Numbered from the stretch's first letter, positions 45,452 to 54,087 are shown. The stretch is DNA of 64,000 bases from VAXT01 sp963698015 (GCA_963698015.1 OY969109.1:1488001-1552000); one strand, 5' to 3'. Notes: generated by a model from the letters alone, not told the origin. Made by a program: numbers and translations.

Positions 45452-46420
45452 ATGGCAACACGTACGTCTCTGATGGATTTCCAGGTGCCCCGAATCGTCC
45501 ACGAGGAAGTGGACGAGCAGCGCGGCCGGTTCACGATCGAGCCGCTCGACCGCGGCTTCGGCTACACGTTCGGGAACTCGCTGCGCCGCGTGCTGCTCTC
45601 CTCGCTGGAGGGCGCCGCAGTCACCTCGGTCAAGCTCGAGGGCACCGCGCACGAGTTCACGACGCTGCCGGGCGTGAAGGAAGACGTGACCGACATCATC
45701 CTGCAGCTCAAGAACATGATCGTCCGCCTCGAGGGCGAGTCGCCCGAGATCGAGGTGCGGCTGAACAAGAAGGGCCCCGGCAAGGTCACCGCCGGCGACA
45801 TCGAGGCTCCCGCCGACCTGGAGATCCTGAACCCGGACCTCCAGATCGCGACCCTGTCCGACAAGGGCAGGCTCGAGCTGACGATGACGATCGGTCGCGG
45901 GCGCGGGTACGTCCCGGCCGAGCTGAACCGAGGCCCCGAGCACACGATCGGCGTGATTCCGATCGACTCGATCTTCTCGCCGGTGCGGCGCGTCTCGTAC
46001 GACGTCGAGGCCGCCCGCGTCGGCCAGCGCACCGACTACGACAAGCTCAACCTCGACGTCACGACCGACGGCTCGATTGACCCCAAGGAGGCCATCGGCG
46101 AGGCCGCCGACATCCTCATCCGCCAGCTGATGATCTTCACCGACATCGATCGGATCGAGGGGTTCGGCGAAACGCCGAGCGAGGCAGTGCCGGCCGAGGC
46201 GCCGCTCGCCCACGGGATGGAGAACTTCCCGATCGAGGAGCTCGAGCTCGGAGTCCGCTCGTACAACTGCCTGAAGCGGGTCGGGATCGAGACGATCGGC
46301 GACCTCGTCGTCAAGAGCGAGAACGAGCTGGCCGCGATCCCGAACTTCGGCAAGAAGTCGATCGAAGAGGTCAAGGAGACGTTGGCCACGCACGGGCTGA
46401 CCCTCCGCGGCGACGAATGA
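45452..46420 (+). CDS. rpoA: DNA-directed RNA polymerase subunit alpha
   Basis: A 322-residue alpha subunit. The N-terminal assembly domain has PLDRGFGYTFGNSLRRVLLS and GVKEDVTDIILQLKN; the C-terminal domain has ELGVRSYNCLKRVGIETIGD, which binds UP elements and activators. AAAGGAAGG precedes the ATG. The stop overlaps rplQ (ATGA). Confidence 0.98.
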   Translation: MATRTSLMDFQVPRIVHEEVDEQRGRFTIEPLDRGFGYTFGNSLRRVLLSSLEGAAVTSVKLEGTAHEFTTLPGVKEDVTDIILQLKNMIVRLEGESPEIEVRLNKKGPGKVTAGDIEAPADLEILNPDLQIATLSDKGRLELTMTIGRGRGYVPAELNRGPEHTIGVIPIDSIFSPVRRVSYDVEAARVGQRTDYDKLNLDVTTDGSIDPKEAIGEAADILIRQLMIFTDIDRIEGFGETPSEAVPAEAPLAHGMENFPIEELELGVRSYNCLKRVGIETIGDLVVKSENELAAIPNFGKKSIEEVKETLATHGLTLRGDE

Positions 46421-46863
46421 GGCACCACCGCAAGGGCAAGAAGCTCGGCCGCGACTCGGCGCACCGCAAGGCGCTCTACTCGAACCTTGCCGGCGCCGTG
46501 ATCGAGCACGGCCGGATCAAGACGACCGTCGCGAAGGCGAAGGCGGTGCGCCCGATCACCGAGGAGATGATCACGCTCGGGCGGCGCGGCGACCTCGCCG
46601 CTCGGCGCCAGGCGCTCGCGTACCTGCGCTCGAACGACGTCGTGACCATGCTCTTCTCGGATGTCGCCCCGCGGTTCGTCGACCGGCCGGGCGGCTATAC
46701 GCGGATCGTGAAGCTCGGCCCGCGCTTCGGCGACTGCGCCGAGATGGCGTACCTCGAGCTCGTCGACTTCGTTCCGCCGGCGCCGAAGCCGAAGCGCGTG
46801 CGGCAGCCTGAGCCGCAGGAGCTCGAGGAAGAGCCCGCCGCGGTTCCGGGCGTTACCGCCTAG
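46417..46863 (+). CDS. rplQ: 50S ribosomal protein L17
   Basis: A 148-residue L17 (MRHHRKGKKLGRDSAHRKAL, TTVAKAKAVRPITEEMITLG, GGYTRIVKLGPRFGDCAEMA). About 30 C-terminal residues are Pro/Glu-rich. It ends the alpha cluster; its TAG shares CTAG with the stop of the convergent gene. Confidence 0.98.
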   Translation: MRHHRKGKKLGRDSAHRKALYSNLAGAVIEHGRIKTTVAKAKAVRPITEEMITLGRRGDLAARRQALAYLRSNDVVTMLFSDVAPRFVDRPGGYTRIVKLGPRFGDCAEMAYLELVDFVPPAPKPKRVRQPEPQELEEEPAAVPGVTA

Positions 46864-47483
46864 AGGCGCGACTCGAGCAGGACGAACACGGGCGTCGGGA
46901 TGTCGTCCGGGTTCGCATCGACCGTGACCTCCGCTTGGGCCGGGGCCATGTCCCGGAGGCGGCTCGCGAGCTCGTGCGCGTGCTCCTCCGTGGCGATGTC
47001 GACGGTCAGGTAGCGCCAGCGTCGGTGGACGCTGAGGCCCTCGCCCTGTAAGAGCTCCTCGAGCTTCTCGGCCTCGCTTCTCGAGGGCATGTCGATCTTG
47101 ACGAGCCAGTCGTAGGTGCCCTCCCGCCGCTCGGTCTCTTCCCGCCGTTCGAGCTCTTCGCGCTCTTCCTCGTCGCTGCGAGGAAGCGGGATCGAGGCGT
47201 CTTTCCACTCTTCCTCGAGCGGATGCCAGCGGGTGACCGCGATGTCCGCGCTGAGGTCGTCAGTGGCGACGAGCTCGCGCGCGACCAGCTCGGCCTGATG
47301 CGCCCCGGCCTCGTCGCCGGCATAGAGGAAGACATGCGGGCCGTCGCGGGTGACGACGATGCGGTGCCCCAGCCGCTTGCGCGCCTCGTCGTCGAGATCA
47401 TGCGCGCGAAAGCGCTCGCCGAGGCCGAAGCCGTGCGCCTCGTCGTGGAGGTCGATCTCAACGCGCCATTCGTCTTCCTGCAC
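46860..47483 (-). CDS. Conserved-looking two-domain protein of unknown function
   Basis: A 207-residue cytosolic protein that I do not recognise. It has two alpha/beta halves with similar layout: residues ~1-80 (EWRVEIDLHDEAHGFGLGER ... HVFLYAGDEAGAHQAELVAR) and ~115-200 (YDWLVKIDMPSRSEAEKLEE ... YLTVDIATEEHAHELASRL), each like a ferredoxin-type beta-alpha-beta unit. A very charged linker (EEEREELERREETERREG) joins them. The GTG at 47483 is 8 nt behind a TATCAT box shared with divergent truA. The open frame further upstream shadows truA. Confidence 0.7.
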   Translation of the reverse strand: MQEDEWRVEIDLHDEAHGFGLGERFRAHDLDDEARKRLGHRIVVTRDGPHVFLYAGDEAGAHQAELVARELVATDDLSADIAVTRWHPLEEEWKDASIPLPRSDEEEREELERREETERREGTYDWLVKIDMPSRSEAEKLEELLQGEGLSVHRRWRYLTVDIATEEHAHELASRLRDMAPAQAEVTVDANPDDIPTPVFVLLESRL

Positions 47484-47504
47484 GGGATTGGATGATATGC
47501 GCCC

Positions 47505-48221
47505 ATGCGCCTCAAGCTGACGCTCGAATACGACGGGTCGCGGTTCCGCGGCTGGGCGGCGCAGCCGAGCCTGCGCACGGTCGAGGGGGTCATGCGGGAC
47601 GCGCTCGGCTGGGTCTACGGCTCGTGGGAGCGGCTGGCGGTGGCGGGGCGGACGGATACGGGCGTGCACGCGGTGGGCCAGGTGGCGAGCGTCGACGTCG
47701 AGGGCGGGCCGCCAATAGAGCGGGCCGCCAAGGCGCTGAACACGGCGCTGCCGGACGACGTTTCGGTGGTCGCGGCAGAGGATGCGGCGCCCGACTTCCA
47801 CGCACGCCACTCGGCCGTCGCGCGGAGCTATCGCTACCGGATCTGGACGCGCCCCACCCCGTCGCCGTTCGAGCAGACGCGCAGCTACTGGTACCCGCAC
47901 CGGGTCGACTACGAGGCGCTCGCGGACAGTGCGGATCTCCTGATCGGGGAGCACGACTTCCGCGCGTTCACGCCGACCGTGACGCAGCACGAGGTCTTCA
48001 CGCGCGAGGTCCGTTCGGCGGCGTGGTTCGACCGCGGCGACGCGCTCGAGCTCGAGATCACGGCCAACTCGTTCGTGCGCCATATGGTGCGAACCCTCGT
48101 CGGCACGATGCTCGAGCAGTCCCCGGAGCAGGTCGCGCTCCTCCTGCACGGCGCCTCGCGTGATGAGGCCGGCACGACGGCACCCGCACACGGCCTCTAT
48201 CTCGAGCGAGTCGAGTACTGA
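47505..48221 (+). CDS. truA: tRNA pseudouridine(38-40) synthase TruA
   Basis: A 238-residue TruA with the catalytic Asp in GRTDTGVHAVGQV, the N-terminal KLTLEYDGSRFRGWAAQP, and ANSFVRHMVRTLVGTMLE. It modifies U38-40 in the anticodon arm. In many bacteria truA follows rplQ, often with rplM and rpsI, which are absent here. The start lies only 21 nt from the divergent start at 47483. Confidence 0.96.
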   Translation: MRLKLTLEYDGSRFRGWAAQPSLRTVEGVMRDALGWVYGSWERLAVAGRTDTGVHAVGQVASVDVEGGPPIERAAKALNTALPDDVSVVAAEDAAPDFHARHSAVARSYRYRIWTRPTPSPFEQTRSYWYPHRVDYEALADSADLLIGEHDFRAFTPTVTQHEVFTREVRSAAWFDRGDALELEITANSFVRHMVRTLVGTMLEQSPEQVALLLHGASRDEAGTTAPAHGLYLERVEY

Positions 48222-48232
48222 CGCCTCTCGAC

Positions 48233-48245
48233 AGGGTCTGACCCT
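48233..48245. repeat. REP-like palindrome AGGGTCTGACCCT
   Basis: A 13-nt perfect palindrome in the gap between convergent truA and the secreted-protein gene. Same core (GGGTCTGACCC) as the palindromes at 25052-25064 and 25165-25177. It could serve as a bidirectional terminator stem. Confidence 0.5.
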
Positions 48246-48642
48246 AGAAGCGGTACGAGTGTTGCCGACTGAGGAAGACGCCGTGGCCGCTACGGTTTCG
48301 GCAACGGAGGCCTGAAAGGACTGATTTGCAGGTAAAAGCGCCTGCGTGCCACCTGGTTCCGTAGCGGACGACCCGCGCGCTCGGTGAGAAGACCGTGTCG
48401 CCGGCACACACCCTGTGTGCACGACCGCGAGCATCGATCTCGTAGCCGAACGTCCAGTCGTCCATGCAGCCCTTCGGCTTCGGTGGCGGCGGCTTCAGGC
48501 CGCTCCGGATGTCGCAGCGCAGGTACGCGGGCGAGCTCGAGTACACGCAGCCGATGTTGTGCGACGGCGTCTGGAAGAACACGAACTTCGCCGACGCCGA
48601 TGCGGGGAGGAGAAGCGCCACCAGGATCGCGAGTCGGGCCAA
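48244..48642 (-). CDS. Secreted cysteine-rich protein (DUF6636-like)
   Basis: A 132-residue exported protein. The signal peptide is LARLAILVALLLPASASA, with cleavage after ASA. The mature part begins KFVFFQTPSHNIGCVYSSSP and carries six cysteines, consistent with disulfides. The F-x-TPS-x-NIGC opening resembles the actinobacterial DUF6636 family, function unknown. I choose the TTG at 48642 because a TAGCGT box ends 7 nt before it (leaderless) and it gives a clean signal peptide; the TTG at 48690 would add 16 unlikely residues. Confidence 0.72.
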   Translation of the reverse strand: MARLAILVALLLPASASAKFVFFQTPSHNIGCVYSSSPAYLRCDIRSGLKPPPPKPKGCMDDWTFGYEIDARGRAHRVCAGDTVFSPSARVVRYGTRWHAGAFTCKSVLSGLRCRNRSGHGVFLSRQHSYRF

Positions 48643-48649
48643 CTGGGCG

Positions 48650-48659
48650 ACGCTAGCAT
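48650..48659. promoter_or_regulatory. Overlapping divergent -10 boxes between ligA and the secreted-protein gene
   Basis: On the plus strand TAGCAT (48654-48659) ends 8 nt before the ligA ATG. On the minus strand TAGCGT (48655-48650) ends 7 nt before the TTG at 48642. The two boxes share the bases TA of the palindrome GCTAGC, so one melted region could serve both directions with leaderless messages. Confidence 0.5.
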
Positions 48660-48667
48660 CACGTTCG

Positions 48668-50665
48668 ATGGCGACCAAGACCGTCGACAAGCGCGTCGAG
48701 GAGCTGCGCGAGCAGCTCGACCACCACCTCTACCGCTACCACGTCCTCGACGACCCCGAGATCTCGGACGCGGAATACGACCGCCTCTTCGACGAGCTCA
48801 AGGAGCTGGAAGAGGAGAATCCCGATCTGATCACGCCCGACTCGCCGACGCAGCGGGTCGGCGCGCCCCTCAGCGGCCGCTTCCAGAAGGTGCAGCACCT
48901 GACGCCGATGGGCTCGCTCGAGAAGGTCACGACCGACGAGGCGCTCGAGAAGTGGGCCGGCGACGTGCGCAAGCGGCTCGACTCCGACGAGCCGGTCGCC
49001 TTCGTGACCGAGCCGAAGATCGACGGGCTCGCGATCAACCTCACGTATGAGGGCGGCCTCCTCACGCGCGGCGCAACGCGCGGCGACGGGCTCCAGGGCG
49101 AGGACGTCACGGTCAACCTGCGCACGATCTCGTCGGTGCCGCTGCGCATGCGCGGCGACGGCCCGCCGCCGGTGGCCGAGGTCCGCGGCGAGGTCTACAT
49201 GCCGATCTCCGGCTTCCGCGAGCTGAACGAGCGCGTCGCCGAGCTGGGCCAGAAGCTCGCGCCGAACCCGAGGAACGCCGCCGCGGGCTCGCTTCGCCAG
49301 AAGGACTCGTCGATCACGGCCTCTCGTCCGCTCGCGGTCTGGATGTACGGCCTCGGCGCCGCCGAGGGGCTCGACCTGGCGACGCACTCGGAGGCGCTCG
49401 AGTGGCTTCGCGAGCACGGCTTCCGCACGAACCCGTTCGCCGAGCGGCACGAGTCGATCGAGTCCGTCGCCGAGACCTGCCGCGTCTGGGAGACGAAGCG
49501 GATCGAGCTCGACTACGAGATCGACGGGATCGTGATCAAGGTCGACTCGTTCGACCAGCAGCGGCGCCTGAGCGAGCTCCACGGCCGCCCGCGCTGGGCG
49601 CGCGCGTACAAGTGGGCACCGATGACCGCCCAGACAAAACTCCTGCAAATCCACATCAGAGTGGGGCGAACCGGCGCGCTCAATCCCTGGGCTCAGCTCG
49701 AGCCGGTCGAGGTCGGAGGCGTCACCGTCTCGACCGCGACCCTGCACAACGAGCAGGACATCAACCGCAAGGACATCCGCGTCGGCGACACGGTCATCGT
49801 CCAGCGCGCGGGCGACGTGATCCCGCAGGTCGTCGGGCCGGTGCTCCCGCACGCGAAGGGCTCGCGCCGCTTCCGGATGCCCAAGAAGTGCCCGCTCTGC
49901 GGCGCGGAGATCGTCAAGCCCGAGGGCGAGGCGATGCACCGCTGCCCCAACCCGAAGTGCGAGTCGCGCGGCCTGGAGACGCTCATCAACTGGGTCTGGG
50001 ACATCGACGGCGTCGGCGAGCAAGCCATCCGCAGGCTGTGGCGGGAGGGGATCGTCACGTCGCTGCCCGATCTCTACCGGCTGACGAAGGAGCAGCTGAT
50101 GGAGCTCGACGGCTACGCGGAGATCTCGGCGGGCAACGCCGTCGCGGCGATCGAGCAGTCGAAGCACGCGATGACGTTCCATCGAGTCCTGGCCGGGCTG
50201 AACATCCCGGATACCGGATGGGTGACCGCGCGGAACCTCGCCGCGCACTTCGGCTCGATCGACGAGCTCGCCAAGGCGACCCAGGAGGAGATCGAGGAGG
50301 CCGAGGGCATCGGGCCCGGTCGCGCGGAGGGGATCGCCGAGTGGTTCTCGGACGAGGAGAACCTGAAGCTCGTGCAGGAGCTGCGCGACCTCGGTCTGCG
50401 CTTCGAGACGGGCGACGAGCTGAAACCGGTCGAAGGGCCGCTCTCAGGGCAGACCTACGTGATCACGGGCACGCTCGAATCGTTCACGCGCGACGAGGTG
50501 GCGCGGGCGCTCGAGGCGAAGGGCGCGAAGATCTCGAACTCGGTCTCGAAGAAGACCGCGGGCCTGATCGTCGGCGAGGAGCCGGGCTCGAAGCTGAAGA
50601 AGGCCCAGGGCGCGGGTGTGCCCGTCCTGGACGAAAAAGCCCTGCAAAAGCTGCTATCTGGCTAG
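48668..50665 (+). CDS. ligA: NAD-dependent DNA ligase
   Basis: A 665-residue LigA. The Ia domain (about 1-70) precedes the nucleotidyltransferase with active-site lysine K117 in KIDG; an OB fold follows (VGRTGALNPWAQLEPVEVGG). The zinc finger uses C408, C411, C426 and C431. Helix-hairpin-helix repeats and a BRCT domain (SGQTYVITGTLESFTRDEVA) complete it. The start is the ATG at 48668; an open frame upstream covers the divergent gene. The 3-prime end overlaps the convergent carboxypeptidase gene by 12 nt. Confidence 0.97.
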   Translation: MATKTVDKRVEELREQLDHHLYRYHVLDDPEISDAEYDRLFDELKELEEENPDLITPDSPTQRVGAPLSGRFQKVQHLTPMGSLEKVTTDEALEKWAGDVRKRLDSDEPVAFVTEPKIDGLAINLTYEGGLLTRGATRGDGLQGEDVTVNLRTISSVPLRMRGDGPPPVAEVRGEVYMPISGFRELNERVAELGQKLAPNPRNAAAGSLRQKDSSITASRPLAVWMYGLGAAEGLDLATHSEALEWLREHGFRTNPFAERHESIESVAETCRVWETKRIELDYEIDGIVIKVDSFDQQRRLSELHGRPRWARAYKWAPMTAQTKLLQIHIRVGRTGALNPWAQLEPVEVGGVTVSTATLHNEQDINRKDIRVGDTVIVQRAGDVIPQVVGPVLPHAKGSRRFRMPKKCPLCGAEIVKPEGEAMHRCPNPKCESRGLETLINWVWDIDGVGEQAIRRLWREGIVTSLPDLYRLTKEQLMELDGYAEISAGNAVAAIEQSKHAMTFHRVLAGLNIPDTGWVTARNLAAHFGSIDELAKATQEEIEEAEGIGPGRAEGIAEWFSDEENLKLVQELRDLGLRFETGDELKPVEGPLSGQTYVITGTLESFTRDEVARALEAKGAKISNSVSKKTAGLIVGEEPGSKLKKAQGAGVPVLDEKALQKLLSG

Positions 50666-51853
50666 GACTGTCGCGAACTGATCCTGGGCCACCCGCGCCC
50701 AGTAGATCGAGATCCCGGGGCCGTTCTGGATCACCGAGAACGCGTAGCGGCGGCGCACGTAGCCCGAGAGCGCGGAGGCCTCGTTCAGCGTCCCGGTCTT
50801 CGCGCGTACGCGGCCCGCGGCGACGGTCCCGCGCATGCGGGAGTCGAGCGTCCCACTCCGCCCGGCGACCGGCAGCGCGGCGATCAAGAGCTCGCGGAGG
50901 TCCTGGTCGAGCCAGCTCGAGCGGAGCATCGCGACGACGGCCCCCGTCGTCAGCCGGTCGAGGCGGGACAGGCCCGAGCCGTCGACGATGCGCACGCCGG
51001 CCAGCGGGATCTGCTGTTCCTGCAGCAGCTGCAGCACCGCCTGCGCTCCGGCCGCCGTCGTCCCCTGGAGGCCGATGCCCGCGCCGAGCTGCTTGAGCAG
51101 CATCTCGGCCGTGAAATTGTCGCTCTCATGGTCCATGAAGCGCAGGACGACCGCCAGCGGCACCGATTCGATCGTCGCGAGCGGCACGGCCGCGGAGTCG
51201 GCGGTCCCGGTCAGCGCGCGGCCCGCGACCGAGATCCCCGCGCGCAGGAGCGCGGCCCGGAACGAGAGCGCGGCGGCGAGCGCGGGCTGGCGCGTCGCAC
51301 GACCCTTGTAGCGACCGCGGTCGACGGTCAGCGCCGAGAGCGCGGGCGACTCGTTGAGGAAGAAGTAGGACTTCCAGCCGGGCCCCATGCGCTTCGCGTC
51401 GAAGAACGACTCGTCGCCGATCACCTGGCCGGTCACGCGCCTGACGCCCTGGGAGCGGAGCTGCGACGCGAGCGAGAGGAGGTCGAGCGTGGACAGCGTC
51501 GGGTCGCCGTAGCCCTTGAGCACGACGTCGCCGCGCCAGAGCGTCCCGTCGAGCTCGCCCTCGCCGAGGACATCCGTCGAGAAGCGGAAGCTCGGCCCGA
51601 GCGCGAGCAGCGACGCGTAGGTGACCGCGAGCTTCTCGTTCGAGGCCGGGATCAGCGACAGGTTCAGGTTGCGCGCATACAGCTGTCTTCCCGTCGCGAG
51701 GTCGACCGCCAGAGCGGACGTGCGCGCCCTGGACACGTGAGGGACCGCGAGGGCGCGGGAGAGCTTGCGGGCGAGCGGCGTCTGGCCCGCGGCGGCGGCC
51801 GGCGACGGCGCGAGCAAGACCACCGCGAGGGCGGCGGCCGCGATTCTGGGCAT
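50654..51853 (-). CDS. dacB: D-alanyl-D-alanine carboxypeptidase/endopeptidase (PBP4, S13 family)
   Basis: A 399-residue exported peptidase that trims peptidoglycan stems or cross-links. A signal peptide (AAAALAVVLLAPSPAAAA) is followed by the S13 motifs: SNEK with catalytic S71 and K74, SDN at 244-246, and KTG at 352-354. It has the long insert between the first two motifs typical of PBP4. The ATG at 51853 stands 6 nt behind a GACAAT box with TTGACG 18 nt further up, a good leaderless promoter. Confidence 0.94.
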   Translation of the reverse strand: MPRIAAAALAVVLLAPSPAAAAGQTPLARKLSRALAVPHVSRARTSALAVDLATGRQLYARNLNLSLIPASNEKLAVTYASLLALGPSFRFSTDVLGEGELDGTLWRGDVVLKGYGDPTLSTLDLLSLASQLRSQGVRRVTGQVIGDESFFDAKRMGPGWKSYFFLNESPALSALTVDRGRYKGRATRQPALAAALSFRAALLRAGISVAGRALTGTADSAAVPLATIESVPLAVVLRFMDHESDNFTAEMLLKQLGAGIGLQGTTAAGAQAVLQLLQEQQIPLAGVRIVDGSGLSRLDRLTTGAVVAMLRSSWLDQDLRELLIAALPVAGRSGTLDSRMRGTVAAGRVRAKTGTLNEASALSGYVRRRYAFSVIQNGPGISIYWARVAQDQFATVLAR

Positions 51854-51859
51854 CGCGAC

Positions 51860-51889
51860 ATTGTCGAGAGACGCCCCGGACAGCGTCAA
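51860..51889 (-). promoter_or_regulatory. Promoter of the PBP4 gene
   Basis: Read on the minus strand, TTGACG (51889-51884), an 18-nt spacer, and GACAAT (51865-51860) lie 6 nt before the ATG at 51853. This is the closest match to a sigma-70-type consensus in the window and predicts an mRNA without a leader. Confidence 0.6.
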
Positions 51890-51971
51890 GTGTCTAGGAC
51901 CAGGAGCCGGGGAAGATGGGTCGCTCGGCCCATAGCCCTCGGGCGACCAGCCTGCAAATAATCGGCTCCTG

Positions 51972-52289
51972 GTGGCCGACGACCGGGATCTCCTGGAGCG
52001 TATCCAGGCGCTCACCGCGGCGGTGGCCGAAGGTCAGGCCCTTCCTCGCGACGAGGTGGAACCAACCGTGACCGACGGCTACGCGCGAGCGCTCGAGCTC
52101 GATGCGGAATGTCTTCGCATCGAGCGGCGCATCGACGAATTGACCCACGACACGGTCGTGGTGGGGCACGACATGCCGCGTGGGGAGCTTTCGGCCTTGC
52201 TCAGGCGCCTGCAACATGCGACTCGCCAGAGCACCGAGCTCCGGGAACTGCTCGCGCCGCTGCGCAAGCTCGTCGCCAAGGCCGCTTAG
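51972..52289 (+). CDS. Small helical protein of unknown function (105 aa)
   Basis: A 105-residue soluble protein predicted to be mostly alpha-helical and charged (DDRDLLERIQALTAAVAEGQ ... LLRRLQHATRQSTELRELLA), possibly coiled coil. I do not recognise a family. A GTG at 51972 is 7 nt behind TAATCG, the leaderless arrangement seen at several nearby genes, which supports it as real. Its stop overlaps that of the convergent response regulator by 4 nt. Confidence 0.6.
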   Translation: MADDRDLLERIQALTAAVAEGQALPRDEVEPTVTDGYARALELDAECLRIERRIDELTHDTVVVGHDMPRGELSALLRRLQHATRQSTELRELLAPLRKLVAKAA

Positions 52290-52966
52290 ACGATTCCGCT
52301 GCGCACGGCGTAGACCGCCGCCTGGATGCGGTTCTCGATCTGCAGCTTCATCAGGATGTTCGAGATGTGGTTCTTGACCGTCTTCGGGCTGATGTGCAGC
52401 GCGGCGGCGATCTGGGAGTTGTCCTTCCCGTTGGCGATCAGGCGGAGGACCTCGAGCTCGCGGTCGGACAGCTCGGCACGGATCGTCTCGGCGCCCTGGT
52501 CGAGCGTGACGGCGCGCATCCGCTGAAGCACTTTCGCGGCGATCGGCGGTGAGATCAGCGACTCGCCGACCGCGGCCGACGTGATGCCGCGGATCAGCTC
52601 CTGGATCGACGAGTCCTTGACCAGGTAGCCGCAGGCGCCGGCGACGATGGCGTCCATCACGTCCTCGTCCTGGTCCGAGATCGTCAGGACGACCACGCGC
52701 GTCAGCGGCGCGAACGACGTGATCTCCCGGGTCGCCTCGACGCCCGTCATGCCGGGCATGTTCAGGTCCATCACGACCACGTCCGGAGCGGCTTCGCGTA
52801 CCGAGCGCACGGCGTCCTGGCCGTTGGCCGCCTCGCCGACGACCTGGACCCCTTGCTCCTCGAGCAGGTTCCGGAGCCCGGTGCGGAACAGGTCGTGGTC
52901 GTCGACGAGCAGCACACGGAGGCCGTCACCGTCCTTCTTGACCTTCGGCTTGGCCGCTTGGGCCAT
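52286..52966 (-). CDS. NarL/FixJ-type response regulator (orphan)
   Basis: A 226-residue two-component regulator. The receiver domain (about 16-135) has the acidic pair D22-D23, phosphoacceptor D67 (VVVMDLNMPG), T in VVLTIS and K in YLVKDSS. The C-terminal LuxR-type HTH (about 160-222) reads LSDRELEVLRLIANGKDNSQ and ISPKTVKNHISNILMKL. No histidine kinase lies nearby. It follows the 3D-domain gene by 29 nt on the same strand, so it may be transcribed from that promoter and control cell-wall genes. Confidence 0.93.
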   Translation of the reverse strand: MAQAAKPKVKKDGDGLRVLLVDDHDLFRTGLRNLLEEQGVQVVGEAANGQDAVRSVREAAPDVVVMDLNMPGMTGVEATREITSFAPLTRVVVLTISDQDEDVMDAIVAGACGYLVKDSSIQELIRGITSAAVGESLISPPIAAKVLQRMRAVTLDQGAETIRAELSDRELEVLRLIANGKDNSQIAAALHISPKTVKNHISNILMKLQIENRIQAAVYAVRSGIV

Positions 52967-52995
52967 GCGACGCCCCTTGGTGGTGTCCGCTCGAT

Positions 52996-53973
52996 TCAGT
53001 GCAGCGTCACGGTAACTGTTCTGCTGCCCCACGCGAGCGCCTCGGCTTCCGTCGGGAACCAGAGGTCGATGTGCGCACCCGAGACCGCGCCGCCCGTGTC
53101 GGCTGCGACGCCCTCCCCGTAGCCGGGAATCGCCATCTTCGTGCCGAGGGCGATGACGCCCGGGTCGACCGCGACGATGCCGTAGCCGACCGGGACTCCC
53201 GTCGACGTGTGGCCGGCCAGCGAATACCCGGTCGCGAGCACCGTCAGCGTGCGGCCGCTCTGGCCCGCGCCGGGGATTGCCGCGAGCTCGCGCGCCTGCG
53301 ATTCGAGCGTGGAGATCTGCGACGAGTTCGCGCTTCGCTCGGCGCGGAGCGAGGCCATCGAGGCCGCCTGTTCCTGCTGAGCCGCCTGGAGCGCAGCGAC
53401 GGTGGCGGCGGTCGCAGCTTCCGTCTCCTGCGCCCGGGCCTCGTCGGCCGCCAGGCGCTGAGTGAGGACGGTCAGGTGGGCCCGTGCCGCTTTCGCGGCG
53501 CCGATCACCTGACGGTCGAGGCCCGCGATCCGGTGCAGGTTGTCGATCCTGCTGAGCGCGTCGTCGACCGAGGTCGCGCCCACGAGCACGGACATCGGGT
53601 CGGTCGGCCCCTGTTCGTAGAGCAACCGCAGCCGGTCGGCCAGCCGTCGCTGCGAGACCTCGAGCGTGCGCCGCGCGAGGCGCAGGCTCTGCTCTGCCTC
53701 GGCGCGTTGCGCCGAGATCGCCTCTCGCCGGGCCCTGAACCGCACGAGCGCGGCCCGGGTCTGGTCGAGACGCGTCGAAAGCGTCACCGAGCTGAGCCAC
53801 GTTGCCCGTGCCTTGCCCGCGAGCGCGGAGTTCTCGCTACGCAGCTCCTGAGCCCGCTCCTGGAGCCGCGAAGGCGACCCGGCGCCGATCGCAGCGGGCA
53901 GTTGCAACGCGGCCAGAGCGACCACAGACGCGGCTACGAGCGCAGCTCGCAACCCCCTACCTGGCTCTCCCAC
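52996..53973 (-). CDS. Exported coiled-coil protein with C-terminal 3D (double-psi beta-barrel) domain
   Basis: A 325-residue protein. It has an N-terminal membrane or signal segment (LRAALVAASVVALAALQLPA), a long PcsB-like coiled coil (about 40-245) with the hinge SVLVGATSVDDALSRIDNL, and a C-terminal 3D domain (about 255-325: VLATGYSLAG, VAVDPGVIALGTKMAIPGYG, AADTGGAVSGAHIDLWF) holding the conserved Asp residues of peptidoglycan-cleaving double-psi barrels such as MltA and Rpf2-like proteins. The GTG at 53973 is 7 nt behind TAGGTT, pointing to a leaderless mRNA; a TTG eight codons in is possible. Confidence 0.85.
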   Translation of the reverse strand: MGEPGRGLRAALVAASVVALAALQLPAAIGAGSPSRLQERAQELRSENSALAGKARATWLSSVTLSTRLDQTRAALVRFRARREAISAQRAEAEQSLRLARRTLEVSQRRLADRLRLLYEQGPTDPMSVLVGATSVDDALSRIDNLHRIAGLDRQVIGAAKAARAHLTVLTQRLAADEARAQETEAATAATVAALQAAQQEQAASMASLRAERSANSSQISTLESQARELAAIPGAGQSGRTLTVLATGYSLAGHTSTGVPVGYGIVAVDPGVIALGTKMAIPGYGEGVAADTGGAVSGAHIDLWFPTEAEALAWGSRTVTVTLH

Positions 53974-54058
53974 GGCGGGGAACCTAACACCTGCCAGCCC
54001 TCTCCCGTCGGAGTCCCGCGAGGCCCGAGTTCGTCGCAGACGGCACTTTGTTGGCCGT

Positions 54059-54087
54059 TTGCGGTCATCCGAAAGGGTTGTTAGGCT
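54059..54087 (+). promoter_or_regulatory. Promoter of the NlpC/P60 gene
   Basis: TTGCGG (54059-54064), a 17-nt spacer, and TAGGCT (54082-54087) predict a start near 54094 and a leader of about 70 nt containing the hairpin ACCGGCCCCCTTCCGGT. I looked for a ydaO-type riboswitch core, common before such genes in actinobacteria, and did not see one. Confidence 0.5.
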
